11,573 bases of DNA. Source: Bacteroidota bacterium. Lineage in GTDB: Bacteria > Bacteroidota > Bacteroidia > Bacteroidales > VadinHA17. The notes under the pieces are model-generated. The model did not search any database. It was not told where the DNA came from and saw only the letters and a list, made by a program, of their open reading frames with translations. Of this stretch, positions 1 through 6,914 are shown piece after piece; the stretch's first letter is position 1; every line of letters begins with the position of its first letter. Position numbers and translations under genes: made by a program. The stretch is from NCBI GenBank assembly GCA_015222065.1, contig JADFUQ010000290.1:1-11573 (forward strand), given 5' to 3'.

Positions 1-3
1 ATT

Positions 4-798
4 ATGGATATTGAAATGATTTGCAAAGAGACTTGCAACATTGCCAGAAAGGCAGGTGAATACATTCGTGGTGAAAGCTTAAGATTCACTACAAGGGATA
101 TTGAAACTAAAGGAAAACATGATTATGTCACATATGTTGACAAAAATGCAGAGAAGAAAATTGTTAACAACCTGCAAAAACTGATACCTGGTGCCGGCTT
201 TATCGCAGAAGAGGGCACTTACAATAAGCAAGAAAAAAAATATAACTGGATTGTTGATCCACTTGATGGCACTACCAATTTTATTCACAGCCTCCCACCC
301 TATTCTGTTAGCATAGCCCTGATGGATAACGAAGAAATAATTCTCGGTGTGATATATGAAATTGGCCTTGATGATTGTTTCTTCACCTGGAAAGATTGTC
401 CGGCTTATTTGAACGGTGAAGAAATTAATGTAAGCAAAATAGCGAAAGTAACTGACTCATTACTGGCAACAGGTTTCCCTTTTTCGAATTTTAACCGTTT
501 TGATCAATTCATTGAGTCGTTAAAATATTTTATGCGGAATTCGCATGGGGTAAGACGTATAGGATCTGCAGCAGTAGATTTAGCATACACTGCATGCGGA
601 CGTTTTGATGCTTTTTGGGAATATAACCTTAATCCATGGGACATTGCTGCCGGTATAATAATTCTGCAAAATGCAGGAGGAAAAGTCTCTGATTTTTCAG
701 GTGGAAATAATTATCTCTTCGGTAAGGAAATTGTTGCAGGAAATCCTTATCTTTTTGAAGAATTTCTGGAGCATGTCCGCAAATTCATGGTCGAATAA
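4..798 (+). CDS. Inositol monophosphatase family protein (SuhB/CysQ-like phosphatase)
   Basis: 264 residues, the usual length for the Mg2+-dependent inositol monophosphatase family, which hydrolyses phosphate monoesters such as inositol-1-phosphate; the true substrate cannot be told from sequence. Metal-site residues are visible: AEEG (68-71) gives the first Glu, DPLDGTTN (85-92) is the signature with two Asp ligands, and NPWDIAAG (210-217) supplies the last Asp. GVRRIGSAAVDLAY (182-195) is the typical substrate-side segment. The protein has no signal peptide or membrane segment and should be cytosolic. ATG at position 4 fits the family's N-terminus, but only three bases precede it, so an upstream start cannot be excluded. 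The gene ends 19 nt before the first acyltransferase and probably belongs to the same operon. Family assignment is secure, while a role in envelope precursor metabolism is inferred only from the neighbours. Confidence 0.93.
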   Translation: MDIEMICKETCNIARKAGEYIRGESLRFTTRDIETKGKHDYVTYVDKNAEKKIVNNLQKLIPGAGFIAEEGTYNKQEKKYNWIVDPLDGTTNFIHSLPPYSVSIALMDNEEIILGVIYEIGLDDCFFTWKDCPAYLNGEEINVSKIAKVTDSLLATGFPFSNFNRFDQFIESLKYFMRNSHGVRRIGSAAVDLAYTACGRFDAFWEYNLNPWDIAAGIIILQNAGGKVSDFSGGNNYLFGKEIVAGNPYLFEEFLEHVRKFMVE

Positions 799-817
799 AA
801 AAACCAGATAATCAAGT

Positions 818-1702
818 ATGTCAGCTATACTATTCTATATTGCTTATGGGTTTATATGGTTATTAACCCTGCTTCCTATGCCTGTTTTACACATAATCTC
901 TAACTTCTTATATTTTATTATATTTCATATCATAGGATACCGAAAGAAAGTGGTTTATAGAAATCTTCAAAACGCTTTCCCTGATAAGGATAAGGACGAA
1001 ATAGACAAAATAGCCCACAAGTTTTATAAACATTTTTGTGATATTATATTTGAAACACTTAAAGAATTACATATGTCTGAAGCAGAAATGATGAAAAGGG
1101 TCAGGTATAATAATTCTGAATTAATAAATAAATATTTCAGCCAAAGAAGAAATATTATAGCCGTTGTCGGACATTACTGCAACTGGGAGTGGCTTACAGG
1201 CTTTTCTCTTGAGACACCATATCACGGGGCATCACTATATAAACCGCTGAATAACAAGCAATTCGGTAAAGTATTTCGTAATATGCGCAATAAGTTCGGA
1301 ACGGAAATGATTGCGATGAAACAGGCACTCCGTTTTATTATCAAGAATAAACGTGAAAACAGACTAACAATCACTTGCTACATTTCTGATCAAAGCCCGG
1401 TAAGAGAAGAATTGGATTACTTTACCCGTTTTCTTAACCAGGATACTGCGGTTTTTATGGGTATTGAAAAAATAGCAGTAAAATTCAATCTCCCTGTTGT
1501 ATATTTCAAAATGAAAAAAATAAAACGTGGTTATTATGAAGTCGAGATAAAAAACATAACTGAAAAACCGAAAGAAACAGCCCCAAATGAAATAACCGAA
1601 AAACATGTGAGATTACTGGAGGAAACAATTTTGGAAGAACCGGCTTTCTGGTTGTGGTCGCATCGCAGGTGGAAGTTTAAACCTTCTGATAAGTTATCTT
1701 AA
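818..1702 (+). CDS. LpxL/HtrB-type lysophospholipid / lipid A acyltransferase, first copy
   Basis: 294 residues, typical of the LpxL/LpxM (HtrB/MsbB) family, which transfers an acyl chain from acyl-ACP to lipid A or a related glycolipid at the inner membrane. The HX4E catalytic motif is at 119-124 (HYCNWE inside GHYCNWEWL). Other family marks are IGYRKKVVYRNL (39-50), DQSP (191-194), FLNQDTAVFMGIEKIA (205-220) and the C-terminal WLWSHRRWK (278-286). A hydrophobic N-terminal segment (about 3-40) would anchor it to the membrane. It is followed after 75 nt by a paralogue of almost identical length. Bacteroidota can also use this fold for ornithine/glycine lipids or other aminolipids, so the acceptor is uncertain. 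No defect is visible; all core motifs are intact. Confidence 0.9.
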   Translation: MSAILFYIAYGFIWLLTLLPMPVLHIISNFLYFIIFHIIGYRKKVVYRNLQNAFPDKDKDEIDKIAHKFYKHFCDIIFETLKELHMSEAEMMKRVRYNNSELINKYFSQRRNIIAVVGHYCNWEWLTGFSLETPYHGASLYKPLNNKQFGKVFRNMRNKFGTEMIAMKQALRFIIKNKRENRLTITCYISDQSPVREELDYFTRFLNQDTAVFMGIEKIAVKFNLPVVYFKMKKIKRGYYEVEIKNITEKPKETAPNEITEKHVRLLEETILEEPAFWLWSHRRWKFKPSDKLS

Positions 1703-1750
1703 TATATCCGGTTAATATTAATATATAAATGAAATCAGTTTGAAAATAGA

Positions 1751-1769
1751 TATAAAAAATCTTTTTATA
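1751..1769. repeat. AT-only inverted repeat upstream of second acyltransferase
   Basis: TATAAAAA and TTTTTATA form a perfect 8-bp inverted repeat around a 3-nt ATC loop, ending 8 nt before the ATG at 1778. It sits in the 75-nt spacer between the two acyltransferase genes. It could be a weak hairpin, a protein site or chance in AT-rich DNA. I see no convincing TAnnTTTG box here, so an internal promoter is not supported. Confidence 0.3.
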
Positions 1770-1777
1770 TTAAACTT

Positions 1778-2659
1778 ATGAATGCATTAGGATTTTACCT
1801 GCTTTATCCCCTTATCTGGACCTTATCTCTTCTTCCTCTAAGAATACAGTATTTTCTTTCTGATTTGCTTTTTGTTCTTAATTATCTTTTTATTGGTTAC
1901 CGGAGAAAAGTAGTCTATTTAAATCTCAGAAATTCCTTCCCTGAAAAATCAAATAAAAATATCAGAACAATTGCACGAAAGTTCTACAGGCATCTTTTTG
2001 ACCAGATGATTGAATCAATTGCTTTGATACATATGAGTCCTAAAAGAATTCTCAAACATATGAGGTTTAAAAATCCTGAAGTTATTGAGGATCTTTACAA
2101 AAAAAATAAGGGTGTAATATTAGTATTAGGTCATTATGGCAACTGGGAATGGCTTATTTCTTTACAAATGCTTGTAAGCTATCAAACTCTGGCTATATAC
2201 AAACAGTTGAATAATAAATACTTTGACAGGATGTACATTAATATAAGAAGCCGTTATGGTATGACACCGGTACCAATGAACAGCATACTAAGAGAATTAA
2301 TTAACAGAGAACAAAAAAACGAACTTACTCTCACCTATTCTCTTGGTGATCAAAGACCATTGTTCCGTCACATTCAGTATTGGACCCGGTTCCTTAATCA
2401 GGATACACCTGTATATCTTGGAACAGAAAAAATTGCCAGAAAAAAGGATCTCGCCGTTGTTTTCTTGAAAATGCGGAAAATCAGACGGGGAATTTATGAA
2501 ACTGAATTTATACCACTGTTTGAAAATTCGCGGGAAACCAAAGAACATGAGATAACTGATAAGTATTTGAATATATTGGAAAAAACAATTATTGAGAGGC
2601 CTGAACTCTGGCTCTGGACACATAAAAGATGGAAACATATAAAACCTGACAATGTATAA
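1778..2659 (+). CDS. LpxL/HtrB-type lysophospholipid / lipid A acyltransferase, second copy
   Basis: 293 residues, a paralogue of the preceding gene with the same fold and probably the same chemistry (acyl-ACP to a glycolipid or lysophospholipid). It aligns collinearly with its neighbour: HX4E is again exactly at 119-124 (HYGNWE), YRRKVVYLNL at 41-50, FLNQDTPVYLGTEKIA at 205-220, and WLWTHKRWK at 278-286. About half the residues of the 41-80 segment are identical between the two. One notable change is DQRP at 191-194 where the first copy has DQSP. The N-terminal hydrophobic stretch (about 3-40) suggests membrane anchoring. Its stop codon overlaps the following glycosyltransferase start by 8 nt, implying translational coupling. 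The pair may add two different acyl chains, or the same chain to different acceptors; sequence alone does not decide. Confidence 0.9.
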   Translation: MNALGFYLLYPLIWTLSLLPLRIQYFLSDLLFVLNYLFIGYRRKVVYLNLRNSFPEKSNKNIRTIARKFYRHLFDQMIESIALIHMSPKRILKHMRFKNPEVIEDLYKKNKGVILVLGHYGNWEWLISLQMLVSYQTLAIYKQLNNKYFDRMYINIRSRYGMTPVPMNSILRELINREQKNELTLTYSLGDQRPLFRHIQYWTRFLNQDTPVYLGTEKIARKKDLAVVFLKMRKIRRGIYETEFIPLFENSRETKEHEITDKYLNILEKTIIERPELWLWTHKRWKHIKPDNV

Positions 2660-3671
2660 AATTGCCATTGTAATATTAAACTGGAACGGACGAGAATTCC
2701 TTGAAAGATTCCTGCCAGGTGTAGTCAGGCATTCATCTTCTCCCGGCATAAAAATAATTATTGCCGATAACGGATCATCGGATGATTCTCTTGAATTTAT
2801 CAGAAATAAGTTCAAAAATGTCGAAATCATTGAACTTGACAAAAATTATGGATTTGCCGGTGGTTATAACAAAGCATTCGAGAAAATAAATTCACAGTAT
2901 TATATCCTGCTTAATTCTGATGTTGAAGTTTCTAAAAACTGGATTGAACCAATAATAAAAGAAATGGATAACGATCCGGTTGTAGCAGCAGCTATGCCCA
3001 AAATTATATCATACCATGACAGATCAAAATTTGAGTATGCAGGAGCTGCCGGTGGCTTTATCGATAAATGGGGTTACCCTTTCTGCAGAGGTAGAATATT
3101 AAACAATATCGAACCGGATAACAACCAGTATAATGACTCAACAGAAATATTCTGGGCAAGCGGTGCCTGTTTGTTTGTTAAGTCAAAAATATTTCATGAT
3201 GCCGGCGGATTTGATGATGATTTTTTTGCACATATGGAAGAAATCGATTTGTGCTGGAGAATTAAAAACCTGGGATATAAAATTTATTGCTATCCCTTTT
3301 CACAAGTCTATCATGTTGGCGGTGGAACCCTGCCTAATGAAACACCTTCAAAACTATTTCTCAATTTCAGGAACAATTTATGGGTTCTTTTGAAAAATCT
3401 TCCTGCGAAAAAACTTTATTCCGTACTGTTAATTCGTAAAATACTTGATGGTTTAGCAGCAATGAAGTTTTATTTGACGTTAGACTGGAGAAAAGGAAAT
3501 GCTGTTTTTAAAGCCCACCTGAGTTACTACAAACATTTCAGAAAAATGAAACAAAAAAGAAAAAAAGCAGATTTCAAAAATAATAATCTACCATCATCTG
3601 TTTACAGAAAAAGTATTCTGATTTCCTATTTCCTGAAAAAGAAAAAAACATTCACCGAATTGAATTTATAG
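2652..3671 (+). CDS. Family 2 glycosyltransferase, rhamnosyltransferase (WcaE/COG1216)-like
   Basis: 339 residues with a GT-A fold of glycosyltransferase family 2. These enzymes move a sugar from a nucleotide-sugar to a polysaccharide, lipopolysaccharide or glycolipid acceptor on the cytoplasmic face. Visible motifs are VILNWNG (7-13), ADNGSSDDS (38-46), LDKNYGFAGGYNKA (62-75), the metal-binding NSDVE (88-92, acidic D90), FWASGACLF (167-175) and the acceptor/base segment MEEIDLCWRIKNLGY (195-209). The C-terminal about 80 residues are very Lys-rich with short hydrophobic stretches, suggesting peripheral membrane contact rather than a true transmembrane helix. The ATG overlaps the stop of the second acyltransferase (AATGTATAA), so the two products are probably made together. 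Donor and acceptor are unknown; a role in lipopolysaccharide or glycolipid assembly is inferred from the operon. Confidence 0.9.
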   Translation: MYKIAIVILNWNGREFLERFLPGVVRHSSSPGIKIIIADNGSSDDSLEFIRNKFKNVEIIELDKNYGFAGGYNKAFEKINSQYYILLNSDVEVSKNWIEPIIKEMDNDPVVAAAMPKIISYHDRSKFEYAGAAGGFIDKWGYPFCRGRILNNIEPDNNQYNDSTEIFWASGACLFVKSKIFHDAGGFDDDFFAHMEEIDLCWRIKNLGYKIYCYPFSQVYHVGGGTLPNETPSKLFLNFRNNLWVLLKNLPAKKLYSVLLIRKILDGLAAMKFYLTLDWRKGNAVFKAHLSYYKHFRKMKQKRKKADFKNNNLPSSVYRKSILISYFLKKKKTFTELNL

Positions 3672-3702
3672 TAACAATTCCGTTTCTAAAGTTTGGAATG
3701 CT

Positions 3703-3741
3703 AAAATGGCTAATTTCATTATACTTTTCATTTTTAAGTCG
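3703..3741 (-). repeat. 39-nt dispersed repeat, copy A
   Basis: On the minus strand this begins CGACTTAAAAATG and matches 37 of 39 positions of 8100-8138 on the plus strand, with no gap. The two differences are A/C at position 14 and G/A at position 32. It lies 31 nt after the glycosyltransferase stop. The core encodes nothing evident. Similarity fades beyond the A-rich ends. In both copies a CAGTC/GACTG heptamer array lies just upstream of the core, but in opposite relative orientation. Confidence 0.8.
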
Positions 3742-3749
3742 GTAATCTT

Positions 3750-3763
3750 CAGTCGGCAGTCGG
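3750..3763 (+). repeat. CAGTCGG heptamer array (two copies)
   Basis: Two perfect tandem copies of CAGTCGG. The same CAGTC core with a 7-nt period recurs at 3949-3974 (opposite strand) and 8082-8102 (same strand). Here it forms the left inverted boundary around the four-helix-bundle remnant. Confidence 0.75.
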
Positions 3764-3779
3764 CAACTTGAAGACTTGG

Positions 3780-3910
3780 CTATTTATACTTTACAGGATT
3801 TTGAATCATGTGATTAAGTAATCGTCCGATATCTTCAGATTGTTTATTAAAATCATTAAATATTTCTTTTGGTATACATATACACTTAAATTTCTAAATC
3901 CAGTTGCCAT
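3780..3910 (-). pseudogene. Internally deleted four-helix-bundle (S23 / 23S rRNA IVS protein family) gene remnant
   Basis: On the minus strand an ATG at 3910 opens MATGFRNLSVYVYQK (15 codons, to 3866). This resembles the start of four-helix-bundle proteins of the 23S rRNA intervening-sequence family, which typically begin with a basic FRxLxVYxKA-like segment. In a different frame, codons 3869-3783 read KEIFNDF followed by NKQSEDIGRLLNHMIQNPV and KYK, then TAG at 3782-3780. This matches the family's C-terminal helix, usually GRLLNxMIxNPxKY. The family is normally about 115-125 residues, so roughly 70 middle residues are gone and the junction at about 3866-3869 changes frame. Neither piece can make a working bundle. 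The function of intact homologues is unknown; they occur within 23S rRNA insertions and as scattered chromosomal genes. Recognition is from remembered family motifs, not an alignment. Confidence 0.7.
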
Positions 3911-3948
3911 TGTGTTATAATTGTTTGATTGATATTTGCTTTCTTGCC

Positions 3949-3974
3949 GACTGTGGACTGTGGACTGCCGACTG
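3949..3974 (-). repeat. CAGTCNN heptamer array (four copies)
   Basis: GACTG occurs at 3949, 3956, 3963 and 3970, an exact 7-nt period. On the minus strand this reads CAGTCGG CAGTCCA CAGTCCA CAGTC. It ends 5 nt before the murF stop codon and forms the right inverted boundary of the element containing the four-helix-bundle remnant. Confidence 0.75.
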
Positions 3975-3979
3975 ATTAG

Positions 3980-5272
3980 TTACAAATAGTCAATTACCTT
4001 TTCCAGTTTCATCCCCCTTGATCCTTTTAACAAAATATATGATGATTTTATCGGATTCTTATCAAGCCACTTAACAAAACTGTCAACATCAATAAAGGCA
4101 GGAATTTGCAATGTTTGATTAACGGCAGAAAAATTCTTACCAATAAGATAAATTCTGCTGAATGATTTATCCTTTACATATTTGATCAATTCAAGATGCT
4201 CCTTTTCAGTGTTTTCTCCCAGTTCAAACATATCACCCAGAACAAGCACCTTATTTACACTATTCATCAATAAAAAATCATCAATTGCCAGCTTCATGCT
4301 TGTCGGGTTGGCATTATAAGCATCACATACTAAGGTATTTATGGCTGTATTTACAATTTGCGACCTGTTATTATAAGGTTTGAAACTCTCAATTGCATCT
4401 ATAATCGTTTTAATATCCACACTGAAATATGAACCAATGCACATTGCAGCCAGCACATTTTCAAAGTTATATGCTCCAAACATATTTGTTTTCAGAGCAA
4501 ATGAATTATTATCAATCAGCACTTTCAGTTCCAGAGTTGGAACAGAACTATATATTATTCCCGAGTAATTTCCTGATTTCCCGCCATACGATATCTTCTC
4601 ACAGCTTATTTCAGACAGATGGTCTGCTAATATGTTGTTTCCCTTGTTAAAAAATATTACACCACCATTTTTATCAAGATATTCATAAAGCTCGGTCTTT
4701 GTTCTGACTATCGTTTCAATATTTCCAAATCCCTCCAGATGTGCTGTTCCAATATTGGTAATCATTCCATGGGTTGGTATTGCGAGCTTACAAAGTTTAG
4801 CTATTTCACCACGGTGATTAGCTCCCATTTCAATAATTACAATTTCAGTATTATCCTTAATTTTAAGTAGAGAAAGAGGGACACCAATATGATTATTCAA
4901 ATTTCCATATGTTGAAACAACATGATGTCTATTTATCAAAATACTCTTAATCAACTCCTTAGTTGTAGTTTTCCCATTTGTACCTGTAATGGCGATCACT
5001 GGAATATTGAAATGCATCCGATGAAACAGGGCAAGTTGCTGCAATAATGACAATACATCATCAACAAGGATATATCTTTCATCAGTAACATACTTTTGTT
5101 CATCAACAACTGCGTAAGAACTTCCTTGTTTAAGTGCTTGTGCTGCAAATTGATTTCCATTAAAAGATTCTCCTGTAAGAGCAAAAAAGATTGATCCTTT
5201 GGACACATTCCTGGAATCGGTACAAATTTCCGGATTCCTGATAAAAATTCTGTATAGAGTATCTATTTTCAT
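3980..5272 (-). CDS. murF: UDP-N-acetylmuramoyl-tripeptide--D-alanyl-D-alanine ligase (MurF)
   Basis: 430 residues, the usual Bacteroidota MurF size. It catalyses the last cytoplasmic step of the peptidoglycan pentapeptide, joining D-Ala-D-Ala to UDP-MurNAc-tripeptide with ATP. The N-terminal substrate domain contains TDSRNVSKGSIFFAL (18-32). The ATP-binding P-loop is ITGTNGKTTTKE (95-106). GNLNNHIGVPLSLL (123-136) and EMGANHRGEI (148-157), then NIGTAHLEGFG (173-183), are central Mur-ligase motifs. YNFENVLAA (268-276), DAYNANPTSM (317-326), LGDMFELG (345-352) and LLKGSRGMKLE (414-424) mark the C-terminal half. I chose ATG 5272; a GTG directly before it (5275) would add one residue. The start lies 8 nt past the end of a terminator-like hairpin that follows gldJ, so expression may depend on read-through or an unseen promoter. 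It ends next to the repeat element. Confidence 0.97.
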   Translation of the reverse strand: MKIDTLYRIFIRNPEICTDSRNVSKGSIFFALTGESFNGNQFAAQALKQGSSYAVVDEQKYVTDERYILVDDVLSLLQQLALFHRMHFNIPVIAITGTNGKTTTKELIKSILINRHHVVSTYGNLNNHIGVPLSLLKIKDNTEIVIIEMGANHRGEIAKLCKLAIPTHGMITNIGTAHLEGFGNIETIVRTKTELYEYLDKNGGVIFFNKGNNILADHLSEISCEKISYGGKSGNYSGIIYSSVPTLELKVLIDNNSFALKTNMFGAYNFENVLAAMCIGSYFSVDIKTIIDAIESFKPYNNRSQIVNTAINTLVCDAYNANPTSMKLAIDDFLLMNSVNKVLVLGDMFELGENTEKEHLELIKYVKDKSFSRIYLIGKNFSAVNQTLQIPAFIDVDSFVKWLDKNPIKSSYILLKGSRGMKLEKVIDYL

Positions 5273-5280
5273 CACTTATG

Positions 5281-5314
5281 AAAAAACCCCATTAAAACAA
5301 TAATGAGGTTTTTT
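5281..5314 (-). terminator. Rho-independent-type hairpin after gldJ, just upstream of murF
   Basis: On the minus strand AAAAAACCTCATTA pairs with TAATGGGGTTTTTT across a 6-nt loop, giving a 14-bp stem with a single G-U wobble and a terminal T6 run. In the plus direction the same position is a C-A mismatch, so the structure favours minus-strand (gldJ) transcripts. It begins 22 nt after the gldJ stop and ends 5 nt before GTG 5275 (8 nt before ATG 5272) of murF. It may therefore terminate gldJ mRNA or modulate entry into murF. Confidence 0.75.
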
Positions 5315-5335
5315 ATTTTGGGAATTAATTTCCTG

Positions 5336-6838
5336 TTAGAATCCACCCGGACTACCGACACGTGTCATAGCACAACGGAATCCGAGGTCATTTCTGGCAC
5401 TTCCCTGATACATGTAACGTCTTGCGCCAGGACAGAGCCAGTAGGCCCTGTCTCTCCACGAACCACCTTTATACACACGTGCTTCGTTACTTACAAGTGA
5501 GTTATAATCTTCCTTCAACTGGGAATACATAACCACACTTTTATCAGCAGAAGATTCATCTTGCCAGCTCGACCCGGGCACTATCATAGATTGATAATCA
5601 CCATCTTTATAATCACGATAATCAGCTTTTTGATAATTATATCTTCCTGCCGATTCTTCAGCAGTAACGTTTCTATACCTAATTCGTCCAAGGCTGTCTT
5701 TAGTAGCAAGGTTACCATCCGGATCAGTGACTCTGGTTTGAAACACATTTCCTCTAAGGGGATTAAATGCACTTACATCCTGTGGTGAAAGCGATCTGTA
5801 AACATCATATACCCATTCATTTACGTTCCCTGCCATACAATAAAGATTATAATCATTGGGCCAGAACGACATAACTGGCGCAGTAATACTGGCATTATCA
5901 TTAAGATTTCCGGCAACCCCCATTAAATCGCCTTTTCCTCTGGTAAAGTTTGCCATAAACTTGCCTCTGTTTCTGTTGTCAGCATTTCTTACATTATGTC
6001 CATCCCATGGATACATCCTTCGTTCATAAATCCTTTCTTCATATGTATTACCCTTAAGTGCCAGGGCTGCAAATTCCCATTCTGCTTCAGAAGGCAACCT
6101 GTATCTAGGAAGTAACAGTCCATCTTCCATTTTTACTCTTCGTTCCTCCTTATTTGGATCAAGACTTGGAAGATTCTGATTTACAAGCCCTTCGTATTGA
6201 CCTGCAAGGTATGCTTCAGTATTAAAATTATTTTCATCCTGCTGATTAGGATCAGGATTAAGAATTCCCTCGTTAATTATAGACAATTCATTCACCCTGT
6301 CAGTTCTCCAGGAACAAAAATCATTAGCCTGAAGCCATGTAACGCCTACAACAGGATAATCATTATACGAGGGGTGACGGAAGTAATATTCAACATAAGG
6401 CTCATTATAAGCCAATGGATCCCGCCAGACCAAAGTATCTGGCAGAGCGTTTTTATAAACTTCAGGAAAGCTTACATAAACTCTGCTTAACCAGTAAAGA
6501 TATTCCCTGTAATCAACATTAGCGACTTCAGTTTCATCCATGTAAAATGATGAAACGGTAACCCTTTTTGGAATATTATTCCAGTCATACAAAATATCCT
6601 GCTCTGTCCTTCCCATAGTGAAAGTTCCCCCCTCAATAAAAACAAGACCTGGTCCTGTTTCTTGTTCGTATCCGCTAATAACCTCAAAACCACCAAGATC
6701 CGGATCGTTATAATTCCAGCCGGTAGTTGGGGAAACATTGCCACTACGACCACCGCCGCCACCACTGAACAAACTGCATGAACTGAGAAATGTCATTGCC
6801 AATAAAACAGTGGGTAAGATTTTGAATTTTACCTTCAT
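5336..6838 (-). CDS. gldJ: GldJ-type gliding motility / T9SS lipoprotein (SUMF1-FGE fold)
   Basis: 500 residues from ATG 6838. The lipoprotein signal is MKVKFKILPTVLLAMTFLSSC, with lipobox LSSC and the acylated Cys at 21, then a Gly-rich linker (26-30). The rest is a formylglycine-generating-enzyme-like (SUMF1) domain: FIEGGTFTMG (67-76), FYMDETEVANVDYREYL (98-114), YPVVGVTWLQANDFCSWR (161-178), RYRLPSEAEWEFAA (245-258), MAGNVNEWVYDVY (335-347), RVYKGGSWRDRAYWL (454-468) and GFRCAMT (486-492). TTGWNYN...GGF (38-51) and GPGLVFIEGG match remembered GldJ proteins rather than GldK/PorK. In Flavobacterium, GldJ is needed for gliding and stabilises GldK of the secretion ring; it is not an active FGE. 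A longer start (TTG 6871) would run through the promoter box and spoil the signal peptide. It has its own promoter and terminator, between porP and murF. Confidence 0.9.
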   Translation of the reverse strand: MKVKFKILPTVLLAMTFLSSCSLFSGGGGGRSGNVSPTTGWNYNDPDLGGFEVISGYEQETGPGLVFIEGGTFTMGRTEQDILYDWNNIPKRVTVSSFYMDETEVANVDYREYLYWLSRVYVSFPEVYKNALPDTLVWRDPLAYNEPYVEYYFRHPSYNDYPVVGVTWLQANDFCSWRTDRVNELSIINEGILNPDPNQQDENNFNTEAYLAGQYEGLVNQNLPSLDPNKEERRVKMEDGLLLPRYRLPSEAEWEFAALALKGNTYEERIYERRMYPWDGHNVRNADNRNRGKFMANFTRGKGDLMGVAGNLNDNASITAPVMSFWPNDYNLYCMAGNVNEWVYDVYRSLSPQDVSAFNPLRGNVFQTRVTDPDGNLATKDSLGRIRYRNVTAEESAGRYNYQKADYRDYKDGDYQSMIVPGSSWQDESSADKSVVMYSQLKEDYNSLVSNEARVYKGGSWRDRAYWLCPGARRYMYQGSARNDLGFRCAMTRVGSPGGF

Positions 6839-6868
6839 AACTGAATAATTTATACATTGAATACAACC

Positions 6869-6876
6869 CAAATATA
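6869..6876 (-). promoter_or_regulatory. Bacteroidota-type -7 box for gldJ
   Basis: On the minus strand the sequence is TATATTTG, an exact match to the TAnnTTTG -7 element of Bacteroidota vegetative promoters. It lies 30 nt upstream of ATG 6838, which would leave a leader of roughly 20-25 nt. The expected upstream TTTG element is not clean; TTAGG about 20 nt upstream is the nearest. This box supports the shorter gldJ start and separate transcription from porP. Confidence 0.55.
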
Positions 6877-6914
6877 GTAAAAAATAAAATAATCCTAATT
6901 ATTTTTTTGTATAA

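Larger units (their letters stand above)
3703..3974 (-). mobile_element. Composite repeat element filling the convergent intergenic gap
   Basis: Nearly the whole gap between the convergent glycosyltransferase and murF is made of repeat material. Read on the minus strand it contains, in order, a four-copy CAGTCNN heptamer array (3949-3974), an AT-rich leader, a collapsed four-helix-bundle gene (3780-3910), an oppositely oriented two-copy heptamer array (3750-3763) and a 39-nt sequence (3703-3741) that recurs near porU. The heptamer arrays form imperfect terminal inverted repeats (CAGTCGGCAGTC on each outer side). The right edge is only 5 nt from the murF stop. I see no transposase and no clear target-site duplication. 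Calling it mobile rests on the dispersed copy, the flanking inverted arrays and the internally deleted gene; it may instead be a passive MITE-like or REP-like sequence. Confidence 0.4.

Noticed and set aside
2297..2842. 181-residue minus-strand open frame across the acyltransferase / glycosyltransferase junction
   Set aside because: It lies opposite two well-supported genes, has low-complexity Phe/Ser/Ile-rich content and shows no recognisable motif.
3750..3974. CRISPR array
   Set aside because: The repeat unit is 7 nt with 2-nt variable positions and no spacers of CRISPR length; no cas gene is present.
5336..6838. Active formylglycine-generating enzyme / sulfatase-modifying factor
   Set aside because: The fold is present, but the lipoprotein signal, the TTGW...GGF N-terminus and the T9SS neighbours place it with GldJ, a structural family.
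5336..6871. Longer gldJ starting at TTG 6871
   Set aside because: It would add 11 residues ahead of a complete lipoprotein signal and would overlap the TATATTTG promoter box; ATG 6838 is better.
6887..6904. AT-only hairpin (AAATAAT / ATTATTT) between porP and gldJ as a porP terminator
   Set aside because: The stem is 7 bp with no G-C pair, weak for a terminator and easily produced by chance in this AT-rich DNA.
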